A DNA stretch of 64,000 nucleotides from Argopecten irradians (taxonomy: Eukaryota > Mollusca > Bivalvia > Pectinida > Pectinidae), in contig NC_091135.1 of the NCBI RefSeq assembly GCF_041381155.1, positions 47,047,086 through 47,111,085 on the forward strand. Reading direction: 5' to 3'. Shown here in pieces: positions 23,901 to 37,400 of this stretch (positions are counted from its first letter, which is position 1; every line of letters starts with the position of its first letter). Position numbers and translations under genes: made by a program. The notes beneath the pieces are model-generated. The model did not search any database. It had not been told where the DNA came from and saw only the letters and a program-made list of their open reading frames with translations.

Positions 23901-26543
23901 GACAACAGCAGATAACAATTAGTTATGTACCAATGATTTGTCGGACATGTTCAGCAGTTTTGGTTTTATCTTCCTTGATTTCCAATTTCTCACAATTGTG
24001 CTCATTTTGATGACGATGACTGTAAGATAAAGATATTTGATTTTATATAGGGTAGGATATTCTCAAGAGATGATATACATTTTCAAAATAAGTGTGCAAA
24101 TTGCAGGTGACTCTTTTACACTGTTCCATATATACTTCTTGGATCTATCATGTTAAGACAATAGTATTAATGCCCCCTTCTGCACCCCAAGAAATCAAAT
24201 AGAGAAACGGTTTTCTAAGTTTCACTTTTATTCTTTATCAAAGTCAACGCACAGTGAAATTGAGACCTTAGAAGGGGCGCTTATAGGGATAGGAACGCTT
24301 AATGGGTCGAATACAGTACAAAATATTTACTTACTTTAGACAGAAGTTTTTGTTACATTCTGTACAAGTCACTTTCATTAACTCTCGGCCCTGACAGCCT
24401 TCAAATGTACAGAAATAGCTTCTCTCTCCACTATACTCTCCTGTGGCTGTCTGTTTGTTCATCTGTTCAAAACAGATAAAAAGTTTGTCTCTTCAAGAGA
24501 AAAAAATCAATATTCAAACGCTTTCTTTTCTTCTTCTAAATTTGGGTGATTTTTTAAAAGTTATCAGACATTTCACTTCCAATCACTTTTGAGGCTGAGT
24601 TGATGACTCAAGTTGAGTTGTTTCCTTGGATATTTATTACTTATCACTCTGGCTCTCATCAACCACATTCTCAATTTTAAATGACCATGGATGTTACAAA
24701 TGTAATAGGAGACACAAACAAAAACAATAAACTAAATCAATGTAAAAAAGGTTTGTTGCAAGTTGTTCAGAGTAAATATGGAGAAAACTTATCTTAACAC
24801 CTAAAGACAATCGCTACTTTATACAGACTTAATCACACAATATAGATCTTCTGACTCACCAGTTCAATTAAATTATGTAAAGTGAGATATTTAATTTGTA
24901 CCTGATTGCAATCATGGTTGTCAGGAAACTTGTGATCTCCACTGAAAAAAGAAATCGCTGTCATCACAATTATTAAAGTAACTATTGCTAATAAAACACA
25001 TATTTAATTAGTAATGACAATGAAATATTTTACACTCTTGGAATACAATTGTCTACAAAGATTCAAAGACTTAATGATTCAATTCAATTTTGTTTTGAAA
25101 TGAATTATGTTATTATGTTACACAATTGCTGCTGAAATTTTCTTTCATCAAAGATTAAATTAAAATGACAGTGTGGTACAAAATTATATGCATAATGTAT
25201 GTACATATTTCATGAAAACTATATATCATTTCATAAATTTATGGAATGTATTCTTTACCAAAATGTTTTTCCACATCCATCACAGTCAAAGGGCAGAAAA
25301 TCTAGAAAAAAATATATTTCCAACTTTTTAAAATGATGCCTAAAACTCAACTTTATGCTATACACGTGTCTGTCAAATATGAGATATGTATTTTCACTAT
25401 TTTGGTTTAATACATCAAAACATATATACATAAATGTATGTTTCTGAATAACTTAAACAGGTTGGAAACAACCCTGCATATGGGTTAAAGATGCTCCACC
25501 ACTGACAAATGATATTTTTTCACTATCAAAAATAGGAGCAGACAACTAAGTAGTTTTATTCAGTTACCAAAGTTACTTATTTTACACCATTACCACCATT
25601 GAAAAGTTTGAGATTCTTATTTTACTTCAAGCTAAAATTACAAAAAATAATTAATTGCATCCCAAAAAATTTCTGTGGCTCTAAATCCTAAATGGAATGA
25701 AGTACTGATTGCGCATGCACCAAAGCAATATGAATTATTTTATATTATTTTTTGTGTTAATTAGACATAAATATACACGATTGAACACCAATTACTGTTC
25801 AAATGATGAATAACATTTATGCTCTGTCGGCAGTGGAGCATCTTTTAGAGTCTTGCATCTGAGTAAAAGTTACCCATTAGAGTAATAATTATGTTCCTCA
25901 AATGCATGGTTCTATGAAATGAAAATACATAAAGTTGTTTAAAAAATATTTAAAAATCTTATGCATAAACTATTAACTTCTGTTTTGTCTCGCTCTGTTG
26001 TAAGACGACATCTAAATAGGTAGTGTATGTATATCGATCTAAAAATTTCAAATGTCATGGTTGGATGATTTTTATCTGTGTTCTATATTTAGTCCCACAA
26101 TGAGTAAGCAATGAAAGTGATTTATCTGGTTTAAGTGTTATTTTTTTTTTTTTACAAAAATTGAGACAATGAACAGTGATGAACATTGGACATATTTTAT
26201 GCCTGTCTGTCAGATTAACTCTCAAAGCTAAAAAATATATGGTCAAGATATAAATGAAACATATATGATAAATGTATACTACTAGATCAATTGATGCATG
26301 AACAGTAACAGACTTCAAATACAAACAGCTGACGTACACTAAACGTCGTCTGCTACATACAATGTATGTTGGTCTCTTTATCAGTATCATATATGAACAA
26401 ACATGTTAGTGGATAAATCAAAAGAGGTCCAAACTACACTAAAAAGAAAATCGAGAGCATTAAGGACTGAAAGCTCGTGTAATACCTAGTTGTTGACAAA
26501 TTTCCACACTGCAGTGTTTTCCCAAGTCAGGAAATTCCGCCAT
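20918..26543 (-). CDS. ZFAND1: AN1-type zinc finger protein 1 (ZFAND1)
   Basis: Eight coding exons on the minus strand: 26543-26486, 25301-25259, 24941-24902, 24462-24335, 24019-23931, 23697-23501, 22151-22071, 21082-20918. All joins are GT-AG and in frame; the total of 801 nt gives 266 residues (human 268). Two AN1 zinc fingers are visible: Cys11, Cys16, Cys26, Cys29, Cys34, His37, His43, Cys45; and Cys65, Cys70, Cys80, Cys83, Cys88, His91, His97, Cys99. The C-terminal ubiquitin-like region includes SSKTAAKVALMKLKMHA, KAKPMFFSK and, in the last exon, LYNGSSVILECV. In vertebrates ZFAND1 brings p97 and the 26S proteasome to arsenite-induced stress granules. The ATG is the first in a good context (CCAACATGGC-like) and starts MAEFPDLGKHC. 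Introns hold a SINE, a Helitron-like element and an M1 MITE. Confidence 0.95.
21159..21378 (-). mobile_element. tRNA-derived SINE, copy 1
   Basis: On the minus strand it starts GGCACAGTGGCTGAGTGGTTA (A box) and has a B box reading GTTTGAATCCC, then a body with CCGACTGCTGGTCGGTGGTT and a tail CTGTTAATAGGATATAAAAC. Flanks share AGTATGTA on both sides. It lies in the last intron of ZFAND1. Confidence 0.8.
22361..23029 (-). mobile_element. Helitron-like element, copy B (same family as copy A)
   Basis: Read on the minus strand it ends in the hairpin and CTTGTT (plus strand AACAAGAGATCCCAGAGGGATC at its left edge). The core has about four satellite units with AAGATGG / CCATCTTG. The other end carries a degraded ACGG tract (22971-22987) and the hairpin end CCATCTGATGATGGTGGGCT. 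Shorter than copies A and C. In an intron of ZFAND1. Confidence 0.7.
25488..25844. mobile_element. MITE family M1, copy 2
   Basis: Ends AAGATGCTCCACCACTGACA and the inverse of AAGATGCTCCACTGCCGACA. The interior matches copy 1 throughout (for example ATTGCGCATGCACCAAAG). First intron of ZFAND1. Confidence 0.8.
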
Positions 26544-26849
26544 GTTGTTTGATATTAAGTAGAGCTAGCAATGAATATAATCTAAAGTATTTTCATTCAC
26601 ATCACACATATTCAGGTAATTTTATCAAATAATTCTCAAAATAATGTGTATTTTTACATTCATATTTTTTCATGTTGTGGTTATCCATTATTTATTTAAC
26701 GACTCGTAAACACAGATACGAAAATACGGTCTGTTGCTCAGCTGTGTTACGAATGTAAACAATATGGCGGTGACATGAACAGGTGCCCGTTGGAAATTAA
26801 TTGAATTCATTTTGCCTGTAATTTAAAGTCATACGGATAACTTACAACG
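26544..26849. promoter_or_regulatory. Shared promoter region of ZFAND1 and CNBD1
   Basis: Only 306 bp separate the two divergent start codons. There is no TATA box placed for either gene. AATATGGCGG at 26761-26770 resembles a YY1 element, common near start sites of TATA-less genes. Both 5' UTRs must also fit here, so a bidirectional promoter is likely. Confidence 0.6.
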
Positions 26850-29800
26850 ATGGCACTTGTCAAACTTGAAAGCAGTCTCAAGCGCCCTGCATGGGGACGA
26901 GATCACTCCAATAACAAGAAAAATAACTGTAAGTTTATAAACAATTTATACTGGTTTAAATGTACATGTAGATCTATATATGCATGACATTGGTTTGTAG
27001 AGCTCCATTAGAATTATCCTAACCGGTTCGCAAGCACAACGCATATCAGAGAGAGATAACAAATTGATCGAACTTGGTATGTAGTCATTTGTAAAAGTCA
27101 AAATTTACATTTAAGTTAACCTAGCTGTTACTGTACAGTACATGAATAAGTTATTTCCCTCTTTATGTCTCTTTTATTTGTAATTGTACATGTACAATTA
27201 TTGCACGTGTATAATCATAGATGTTGACATCAATCTATATCAATTAAAATTATGACATTTAATTTGTAGTGCCAGATCTTACTGAAAAGCCTCCAACAAT
27301 TGATTATGAAAAACTGAAATGGCTAAATAGTTTAGACGGATTAAAAGGAAGGTAAGTTATATACTATTTAATACAATTATATAAACAATTAAAATAAATA
27401 AGCAAATCAAGCAAACATATATATATATAATATAGAATTTTCAAAAAATTTTCTTTGTACATCTATTATATATTTCTTCAAGAAAAAAACCTTCATGACA
27501 AAAACTTGTATTTCGCCGCTAATGTTTTCAGCCCTCCTTATTCTCCTTCCCTGAAAATGGGACCTATATATATATATATTATATAATAGACTACATGTAT
27601 TGTGTTTTCCAACATATTTATGTATTTATATCTTAACTTGTTAATGTTGTTTTGTCATGAGTAGTAGCTATAATAACGGAAAAGATTAAATTTTTTGTAT
27701 TATAATTTTGAACAGACTCACATGACAGAAACAGCAAATTGATACCATTACATATACGGAAGATTATATTCTATGCTTGTATACATTTCAGCAACATTAT
27801 ATGCTTAATTTGCATATGCACCCATTTAGAGCACACACATATATATATTATATACAATACGGTATGTATATATGTACATCTTTTGATAACAGATTAATAT
27901 AGACTTCATGAATCTTATGTGATTTTTTTTGTCCTAAAGATAACAATTATGTATATTCCCAAATTTATTTGTTTATTTGTTTATCTATTTTAGGGACTAT
28001 GATGAGTCTACTGAAGATGCACATGAAGTATTTATGAAGAGTTATCATTTGATGTTTGTCAAACCAGAGAAAAAAGTTGGATTTCCAGTCCATGCTGCTA
28101 ATAGCTAATAGACTGTAAATATCTTAGACAGCAATAATGATATTTTTCTTGATTATACGCCAATATTGCCTCATTCTTACCAATGAAATTTCATAATAAA
28201 CTTTTTATCTAGAAACAGTTAACATTGAAAACACTCTGTGTTGTGGTTTTATCAGCCAAACATAAACAAATGTAGAATATTACATTTTTTTTACTTTCAA
28301 AGCTAACTTAAAAGGTGTTGTTATTCTTTTTTTTCTTTTTTTTTTCTCTATAGATTAAAGCAGCACAAAATGATTTTGATAGAATTGTTTGTTTTGTGTA
28401 AAATATACCCGGTTATAACCTTTATGCTTTGCCTTTCCAAACATGATTGAACTAATATGATTATTTTTTCGTTTCAAACACCACCTGACTATAATGATTG
28501 ATATTTCAAAGTTCATCAAGTTTATATTCATTTTTTTTTAATGTAAGCTTGTTCATCTTATTTATTGTATTTTATTTTTCAGTGAACAGCAAAAGTCAAC
28601 ATTATCTACTGTCACTCAGAAAGCAACAGGTAAATATGAGGAATTACATGAATGCCATGGCATAATTTATGCTGTTTAAAAAATGTTTTAAATGATGAAT
28701 TCATATGTAAGACAAGTAATGGTGGTTATATACCCTACCTCAGAAGTTAAATTATAATATAACATGAATCAATACCAGCTACAATTTGGCTTAAAGACAT
28801 TGGTTGTCATGTAACATTAACATTTATTTGATTATGTTTTCTTTGGGTCTTTTTAGGAAAAACAACAGAAGCTGATAAGGCAATAAACCGTAAACAGTAT
28901 CCCATTGATAAGATTACATATGACATTAGGGATTATCTCCCCTTGTTGCACAAACACAGACAGAGTGAACATCCCGAGGCTATTTATAGATCCAACTTAA
29001 GGACACTCAGGAAACTTCTGAAGAAATTGTGAGTAAAATATAAGTTATTCTTAAATTTTACTGTAGTAAAAACTGAAGATACCAGAATTACCCAGAACAT
29101 GTATATATTTATGTCCCTGCCATGAAATGGAAAGCAGGGAATCCAGTATTACTGTTTCATTTTGCCCCATCATGCCCCTTTTAGACTTTTTATAAGGAGA
29201 TAGGTTAGTATGTCTGATAACAGTATACTATCTTCACTCATATAATGATGTCACAAAAATGCTTCATGTATACTATACCAAATTTATAATTTTGTATATT
29301 GTTCTTTGTTTCAGACCATTTGAAAGAACAGCATCTGAAAATGACAAGATGTTTTCCATTCTAAAAACAATGGACTTTTTCCATGATAAATTTCCTCCTT
29401 CTGTCCTTAAGGAGCTGTGTGTTGTAGCAGTTTGTGAACAATGGAAAGATCCAGGATTTTCAGGTAAGATAGACAATTGAAGTAAATAATTACTTTGGGA
29501 ACCGCTTCATCATTTGATTCCATTGGTGACGGCTACTTTTCTATTACTGTAAACCAACTTTCGTTCGTGTCTACTTTATTTCGCGATTTCCATTTCAAAA
29601 CATGTTCTTGAAGATTAACATTCACGGATTTAAAAAAAAATGTCTGTAAATTTTTATCAGTATCAATGATGTAGATGTGAGTTCACGGAGATAGACTTTT
29701 GTGAATTTATTGGGATCACAAAATTTGCAAAAGTAAATTGCATGCGAAAGAAAGTTGGTTTACAGTAAATGACATATCGGTACATGTGTTTACAGTGTAT

Positions 29801-32800
29801 GGTAACACCAGTGTATATATGGTACTACGAGGAACGGTCTCCCCGACCAGTCACCCCTATCTGGATGACATGGAAACTGTAAATGGAAATGGTGTTCCTG
29901 GCTCACCAAAGTCTCGCAAGACAGAATCAGACGGAGCTCTTCTTGTAAGGCATTATCAAATAATTATGCATGATCTGCAATAATTTTAATTAACTAAGAT
30001 TTTAGAGGGAAGGGATAAATAAATTTATACTGGTATGATGAATCTAATTCTAGACTTTTTATTTGACTGAATCAGTCTATCAACAACATCTGATAATTGA
30101 GTAAGCAATATATATATGTAATATATCCAATTAGCATATTCTAAAACTCAAATTATCTAATTTTCAGCTTTACTTAGTTCTAATGTTTTGATGGAGGTAA
30201 AAATAATTGGGATAGTTTTTAATATATTGACCCTCATCTTAATTTTAGGCATAAGTAAAATCAAGGAAATGTAATTTTAAAAGTGAACTAATGAACCAAT
30301 TAACAGTAAATGCAGCCTTAAATCCATAATATTTAAAGATAGCAGGTTATATCAATGGTATCACACTTACAATTTATATTCCTAATGTTTTGTTGTTTGG
30401 AGCAGCTTGGAGCAGGAGATGTTTTTGGGACATTAAGGAAGCATGAGAAAGATGATAAAGGCAATAAGTAAGATTTCCTAGTATTACCCTGTATTCACCA
30501 ATAATTTGAATATTACTAATTCAATGTGATAAAAATAATCTTGTCTGAAATATGATTACATGATGCTTATTAAAGATGCTCCACCAGCATCAGAACATAA
30601 CTGATATTCATCATTTGAACGATAATTGGTGTTTAATCGTGTATTAAGAAATGTGCTCTATACTTTCTACTTCTGTAATAAATCATTAATTGATCTGGTA
30701 TAATGTTATAAAATATAGATGATTTAAGAAATAGTCAATACTGTTGATGTCAGTCAATCTTCTCAATTAAATTGTAATTTACTTGCATTGCAATAATTTT
30801 AAGGAATCTATTTTTCTGTTCTTCAGACCATTTAGTGTAATAACCAACGAACCAAACTGTGAATTTATGAAGATCTCTGCAGCAGATTACAACAGAATCA
30901 TTGAGGTGAGGCTTGTACCCATTGTTCTGTATTTTCTTCCTAATAATGCAGGTTTAAAATGTTTGTTGTGTTTTAATCTTCATTGTATGTTTATTAATAT
31001 TAATTACACAGCCATGTTAGTAATAGTGGATTGTGTAGTTTATAACTATAGAAATATGTGTGGTTAAATGAAAAAAAGTATATGAAGCTCATTATAAAAA
31101 CCAATAATGCAATGTTCTGTGATGACAGTGGTATGATGTCTGCACTGTTAAACATGATTACATTAATTACAGCAAATCAAGCAGAGAGAACACACAGAGA
31201 AGGTGAACCTGTTGTTGTCATGTGGTCAGTACAAACTCTGGCCACGTCAGCCCCTCTTACAAGTAGCTGAGCTGATAGAGTGGGTATCATGTCCCCCAAA
31301 TACCAGTAAGTATGCATGCCATATAATGAGACTTAGTAACTAAATATGCAATATATTAGGATAAAACAATCCAGAAGGAGAATGCTTTGTAAACAACAGC
31401 ACATGTATCCTCTTTTCCCTTACAAGGCATCTTTTTTTTTTATCTCAGCTGGTATATATAACCTTGACATCAAGATTATTTTAAAGCTATTTCTTAACAT
31501 TATCTGCATGTCTTTAAATTATATTTTTCACAGGAAGCGTATTTTCATATCCCTTTATTATCCTGTGGTAGAGACTTTTAACATTTGAATATTGTTACCT
31601 TGACCTCATGGTCAAGATTAAATGAATATGGGCAATAGACTCAATGCTATGCTTTGTCATTGTACTAGATTTTTAAGATGATTCTTGTTTTGTGTTCCAG
31701 TTGTTGCCAGTGAGGGGTACAAGGCTCCGTACATAGGATTCATTAAATCTGGAGAATGTCACGTTCTCCGTCAAGTAGAGGTCATGTCAGAGAAACAGGG
31801 AAGAAGGGTAAGCCAGCTTCTGTAACACTTGTGTTTAGAAATCTTCATTAAAACTAAAATAATTAATTATTTTAGTTAATTAAAAAAAAATCTGAATGTT
31901 TTTTTGTTGATGATTATCAAGCCTTGGTTTTTTCTTCAACTTTATATAGGAAAAGAAGACTAAACAAGTTGTGATGGGAAAATTGAATGGGTCTGAATCG
32001 TTTGCGGAGCTGAGTATTCTTCTGGATGAGCCGATCACATGCTCCATAGTAACAGCTACCAATGTAGAGATGGGTATAATCAAGCCAGAGAGAATTGAAG
32101 GTAAGAACATCAATAAAAGTACAGATGAGTACAACAAAGCAAGAGAGAACCCAAGGTATAAAGCAATCAGTAAATGATAACAATGTATAGATGATCATGT
32201 TTACAATGCACAGTATGTTACAAATGTAAAATACATAACATACGACACAATTTTTGGCTCACTTGGATCTATTTGGATGAGTTCCATTGATATGGAGCCT
32301 GTTACATGCTTTGATCAAGGGCTACTCTTTTCAAATAAATGATCTTGACCGTCATTCTCTTTCTACAGAACTAGATGAAGTGACAATCCAGTTATTCCAG
32401 CAATCAAATGTGAGGACATTCGGCAATTTGTCAAAGGTAGATAACTCTTTTGTTACCATCTCTGTAATTACCGGTACCATTTAGAGGATCTGGTCTAGAA
32501 TTTCTCATCATTCAATATATATAAAGCTATTTTTTATGGAACGCAGCATTTATCTACAATCAACATGTAACATATCCTTAAATGACCTTTAGCTATTTTA
32601 GCTATATGTACTTTATAACAAAACAAATACCTGGTATATACTGTAAGCTAACATGTCTTAGGATCCTACTATACACATTCCATAATCTCTGTATTTTACC
32701 AAGATTTTTCACACTTTTCAGGACAACATTCAGGATGAGTATATGCATCAGGAACTGAAAAGGGAGTGGAACGAATTCAAACACGGAGTCGTCGTGGATG

Positions 32801-32850
32801 TGATAAATTATCGTGGTATACGACCTGGCTATGGCAAGTGGTCTAAATGA
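26850..32850 (+). CDS. CNBD1: Cyclic nucleotide-binding domain-containing protein 1 (CNBD1)
   Basis: Coding exons: 26850-26928, 27270-27351, 27994 to about 28075, an uncertain one at about 28583-28629, then 28858-29028, 29315-29463, 29796-29944, 30406-30467, 30827-30905, 31173-31305, 31701-31807, 31950-32100, 32369-32436, 32722-32850. From 28858 on all joins are in frame. Total about 480 residues (human 436). Two stretches resemble cNMP-binding folds: NTSVYMVLRGTVSP in exon 29796, and YIGFIKSGECHVLRQVEV plus MGKLNGSESFAELSILLDEP with ITCSIVTATNVEMGII, which matches human CNBD1 closely. The Arg of the usual phosphate-binding cassette (RAATV) is absent (PITCSIV), as in human, so cyclic nucleotide binding is doubtful. 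Cellular role is not well known. The junction after exon 3 is unresolved: the obvious acceptor at 28582 does not keep frame with 28858. Two MITE insertions lie in introns. Confidence 0.88.
29547..29765. mobile_element. MITE, 219 bp, TA-flanked
   Basis: Ends CTGTAAACCAACTTTCGTTC and the inverse of CTGTAAACCAACTTTCTTTC with TA on each side (29545-29546, 29766-29767), as Tc1/mariner-type transposition leaves. It ends only 30 bp before the CNBD1 exon at 29796, so it lies over the branch-point region of that intron. Confidence 0.75.
30573..30645. mobile_element. MITE family M1, deleted copy
   Basis: Begins AAGATGCTCCACCAGC and continues with the inverse of the far end of the full copies (GATATTCATCATTTGAACGA, TTGGTGTTTAATCGTGTA). 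Most of the interior and one end are gone. Intron of CNBD1. Confidence 0.65.
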
Positions 32851-34476
32851 CATTGACATCGCCAAGTCACCTTGAAGTTTGAATCAATGTAAATTTATTA
32901 TAAAGATGTTGTTTTTTTCATGAATGTGAAGGGAAGTGAAGTGGAGTTGTGAAATTCCTGACACATTTGGGTCTTTCCTTGTCCCATCGTTTATGTGAAT
33001 ATCCCTTTTTGATAGAATATTTATGTTGTTCCACTTTGTGTCAAATTCATATTATATTTCATGGATTCAGTGGGGGTAGTTTGAGGGATTAAAATACCTT
33101 TCACTACTGACCCTAAGGTATCAAATATGTAAATATAACCCCATATGAAAATCATGACAGACACAAATGTTTTTGCAATACATATTGATTTTCTGAAGCC
33201 AAATAATTTTGTTTAAGTACGATTATAAGCTGGTTGATAACCAATGAAATATTTGTCTTGGGACTAAAAGAACGACGAAAAGTATAAAATAGATAATTAC
33301 AAGTTAGCAAAGGAAAGAATCTGTTTTTCCATATATCACAGATTTATTTGTGAGTGTAACATTATATTTGTGATGATGTAAAATGATGTAATTTTTGCCC
33401 TGCCACAAAGTTATGATGTCACAATTGATAGATACTGACTATACCCTAATAAACAAATAATTGCCATATGCAAAGGAAGAATAGTTATAAATAGAGTTAT
33501 ATTTTCATTGTGAGGTTAAAATCATCAGAACTTTTAGATAACTAACTTTGTTGACATCAGTTTCCTTACCGATTAAGAAAGAAATGAAAAGCTACTATAC
33601 CTAGCTGTGACAAATGTTATGATAAGATGGATATGTCTAATTGACTGCTGACAGAAAACCTAAGGTTTTATTTAAATACGTGTACATGGATACATCACAT
33701 TATATTATGTAATTGTTGACATTTATGGTAACATTTATAGAGAAGTCATTGCTGGAAATTTTCTATCTTTCAAAATAAGATTAACCATTAAATTATCTAC
33801 AATTTAATTGTATTCATGTGTTATAGAATTTTATTACCAAATACAGATATGAACCTCAAAATAACTTTGTCATACCAAATACAGATATGAACCTAAAGAT
33901 AACTTAGTCATGAGTATAGAAAACTGAACATTTGATATCCGTGATGCATTCAAGTACGTAATTCCACAAGTGACCATCATATAGAACAGAGTGATAAAAC
34001 ATTTATGCAATAATGCTTCATCATAAACTGATGCCCTCAGTCAAGTATGTATGCATTCTTCTTGTAATTTTATTATGTCATTCCATCTTTGATACAACCT
34101 AATTGAAGTTCTGGGGCTTCTTGATCTTCAACTTGAACAACTTTATAGCCGTTTATCCAAGAATACTACAGATCAAAATACAAGTTTTCTGGACTTCATA
34201 TGGGTAGTTACAAATAGAAAAGTTTGATGCTGGATGACAATGACAGAAATGTTATCGTGGAATACATGTATGTATTTTCACTTACTGTTCCAAAATGTAT
34301 TTTAAATACACAACTGTATTTCCCCTTTTTTGCTTCGTTCCTGATACAAAGTTAATACAAATTTAAATAAGTAGGGTCAAGAGACCTGAATATCTTTTAA
34401 GTAAGAAAACACAGGTAGAAGGATTACTAAAACAGACATATTTCTATTATAAAATTTATTGACACTAGTTCACACA
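32851..34476 (+). other. CNBD1 3' UTR and convergent spacer to NDUFAF6
   Basis: AT-rich, no coding frame. A near-duplicate of about 35 bp (ACCAAATACAGATATGAACC) occurs at about 33836 and 33874. The 3' ends of CNBD1 (+) and NDUFAF6 (-) face each other here. Confidence 0.5.
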
Positions 34477-37400
34477 TCAGTATGTTCTTTTTATGCTCCG
34501 TAGAAATAGTTGTATTGGAAGAAGTCCATTTTTCCTTTGTAAATTAGAGTCAAACACATTAAATCCAGCCTTTTGAATATTCATCAGGTACTTCTCACAC
34601 ATAACCTACAAAAACAATCAAAGAACATTATTGTGTCATTTTCTCAATCCTTTAGGCATATATTTTGTCAAACGACACTTTTAAAATCTTTTTATCTTTA
34701 GTGACATTGGTAAAATTAGCTTTACAGCAATCTCTTTAAAATTAGACTCTCTGTTTTGGGAGTTGTTAGATCTTATATCACAGAGTATCATAGTGGAGCG
34801 GAATTACAAGTCTGTATAATTTTAATTAGATTGCTTTATAGCAAAAACTATTATCCAACTACCTGTCAGATCAATACCTGTACAAATGAAGAAGAATTTT
34901 GAAAAAGCTTTAGAGAATATTTACACCCAGTAATTAGAAAGTATATACAGGTAAAGCTTAAAATATACATTTAAATTCAGGTATTTGTTTTGTTTGATTT
35001 AATGTCATATCAACAGCCAAAATTATTTGAAAACATGTCAGGTTTAGAAGGTGGAGTACCCAGAGAAAACCACCAACCTGCAGTCAGCATCTAGCCCTCA
35101 TGGGATCAAACACTAAACCCAGAGGGGGAGAGCTTGTGGTAATGTGTCATCACCACGGTCTCTATTATAAAAGTATACAGGTACTTACAGTATTCAAAAA
35201 TGTAGGGACAGCCGACTTTGGCACCTCTTTCTTCAAAGTCTGAGCCTGGAAATAAGGAGAACAGATTTTACTTTTCCTTCAACAAGAAATATTATTCAGA
35301 AACATCAATAATGATTATTCAACAAACAAAACTGAAATTATCTTAACTGATATGAAACTACATGGTAGATAAATGTATACTTACAGTTCAGAGATGCTGT
35401 ATGGCTACACTAACAATATCATACACTATATCACAGACAAGTTTAGGTTTCTTCCCAGGATACTTACAGTTCGGAGATGCTGTATGGCTACACTAGCGAA
35501 ATCATACACTATATCACAGTCAAGTTCAGGTTTCTTCCCAGGATACTTACAGTTCGGAGATGCTGTATGGCTACACTAGCAATATCATAGACTATATCAC
35601 AGACAAGTTCAGGTTTCTTCCCAGGATACCTACAGTTCGGAGATGCTGTATGGCTATTTATCATACACTATATCACAGACAAGTTCAGGTTTCTTCCCAG
35701 GATACTTACAGTTCGGAGATGCTGTATGGCTACACTAGCGATATCATACACTATATCACAGACAAGTTCAGGTTTCTTCCCAGGATACTTACAGTTCGGA
35801 GATGCTGTATGGCTATTTATCATACACTATATCACAGACAAGTTCAGGTTTCTTCCCAGGATACTTACAGTTCGGAGATGCTGTATGGCTACACTAGCGA
35901 TATCATACACTATATCACAGACAAGTTCAGGTTTCTTCCCTCTGTATACATCTTCTTGTGATACATTATACTGAAGAGATAGAAAAAAATCTGAGAATGA
36001 TTTTTCATAAAATGCTAAACAAAGCAAAACAAAAAACTTTCTACATCTGTCATTCTGAAATTTCTACAAATAATTATTCATGACATTTTTTTTTTCTTTT
36101 GAGAAATCGTAATCTTGCAATGGCCTCAATATTTCATTCTATAGAGGTCTATAAGAATTATATTGCTCAATCTGCATTGATACAATGTACATAAATGTAA
36201 TTTCTTTGCTAAGAGAATTAATAGAGTAGATATGTAGGATTTGTGATAGTTCTGATGAAAATGAATTGACCTGCATGGCGATTCTAGTGGTGATGTTTAT
36301 TGTACAAAGTGTAAATCCAATCTTTGTCATATGTGGAAAAATAATAGATACTTATAATAGAGGAACACACCAATTTTTATAATAATAGTAATTACCTTAA
36401 TGAGTAAATCCATGGGTAAATTGACTCGGCCACGACTGGTATTAAATGGAATCGCCCTCAGGAAGGTCACCAGGCCATGGGCACGTCCAATGTGGCTAGC
36501 AGCATGATCAGCATGCAGGTCTTTTATGCCTTGATAAGAAAATACATCATTTCAATATATTATATTACATATTATCTTAAGTGCACAAAAGTCATGTTAT
36601 GTGGTTTCCATTTCTCAGGCAGTTTTAATCACTTGACCTTGAACTATTAAGTTCAAATCTATGTATAAGGTCAAACGAACAAATATGCAGAAACTTGATG
36701 AAGCTTTTTTCCTATTTCTCCACATTTAATAGCTATTTCATAGAAATGGCTAAAATAGTACTAGTAAAGGGAACAAAACTCTTATCAAATTATGTCTGCT
36801 ATAAACCATCCTAGATACTCCATGGGTTCCTTCAGTTTTACTATGAGGTAGTCTAGGGATGTAGAGATTATAAGTGATCAGAACCCCTGGAGTATCGAGG
36901 ATGTGTAAAAAATGGTATAAAGAAAACCTGTTGACATTTGTTGCATTTATTGGATGGAAGTACTATACATGGATGGATAGCGTAGACAAACCCAAATTAA
37001 CATCTCCTGTTTCAGTGAAGGAGAGGATAATGTCTTAACAATTACACTAGTTTTTGTTGTTTAGATTTATCATCAGACTTCTTCAGTAACAAGCACTACC
37101 TAAGCTTTCCAGGATCAGATACATCAGTGATGATACAGAGTGTTCAGAGTAGTCCTCCAAGTCAGCTACAGATCTGAAGAAGTCATTCTCCAGTCGCGTC
37201 GCCTACAACATGAAACAGTAAAGTGTGAAATAGGCTCCTGATAATATCACTACAGCAAGACTCTTGTACAGTTTCTTTAAATATCAATCCCATATAAACT
37301 GATTACTGCCTTAACAGACTCACCCTTGCATCTATACATCTCATGAACCATTGTTTTGTCAGCTTATGTTGTCGTATAACCTGAAACCAGATAAAAAATG

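Noticed and set aside
28076-28108. Read-through end of CNBD1 exon 3 as the true C-terminus
   Set aside because: Downstream exons clearly continue the CNBD1 protein, so this would at best be a minor short form.
35560-35961. Plus-strand open frame of 133 codons
   Set aside because: Antisense to the exon-derived tandem array of NDUFAF6; repetitive and without homology.
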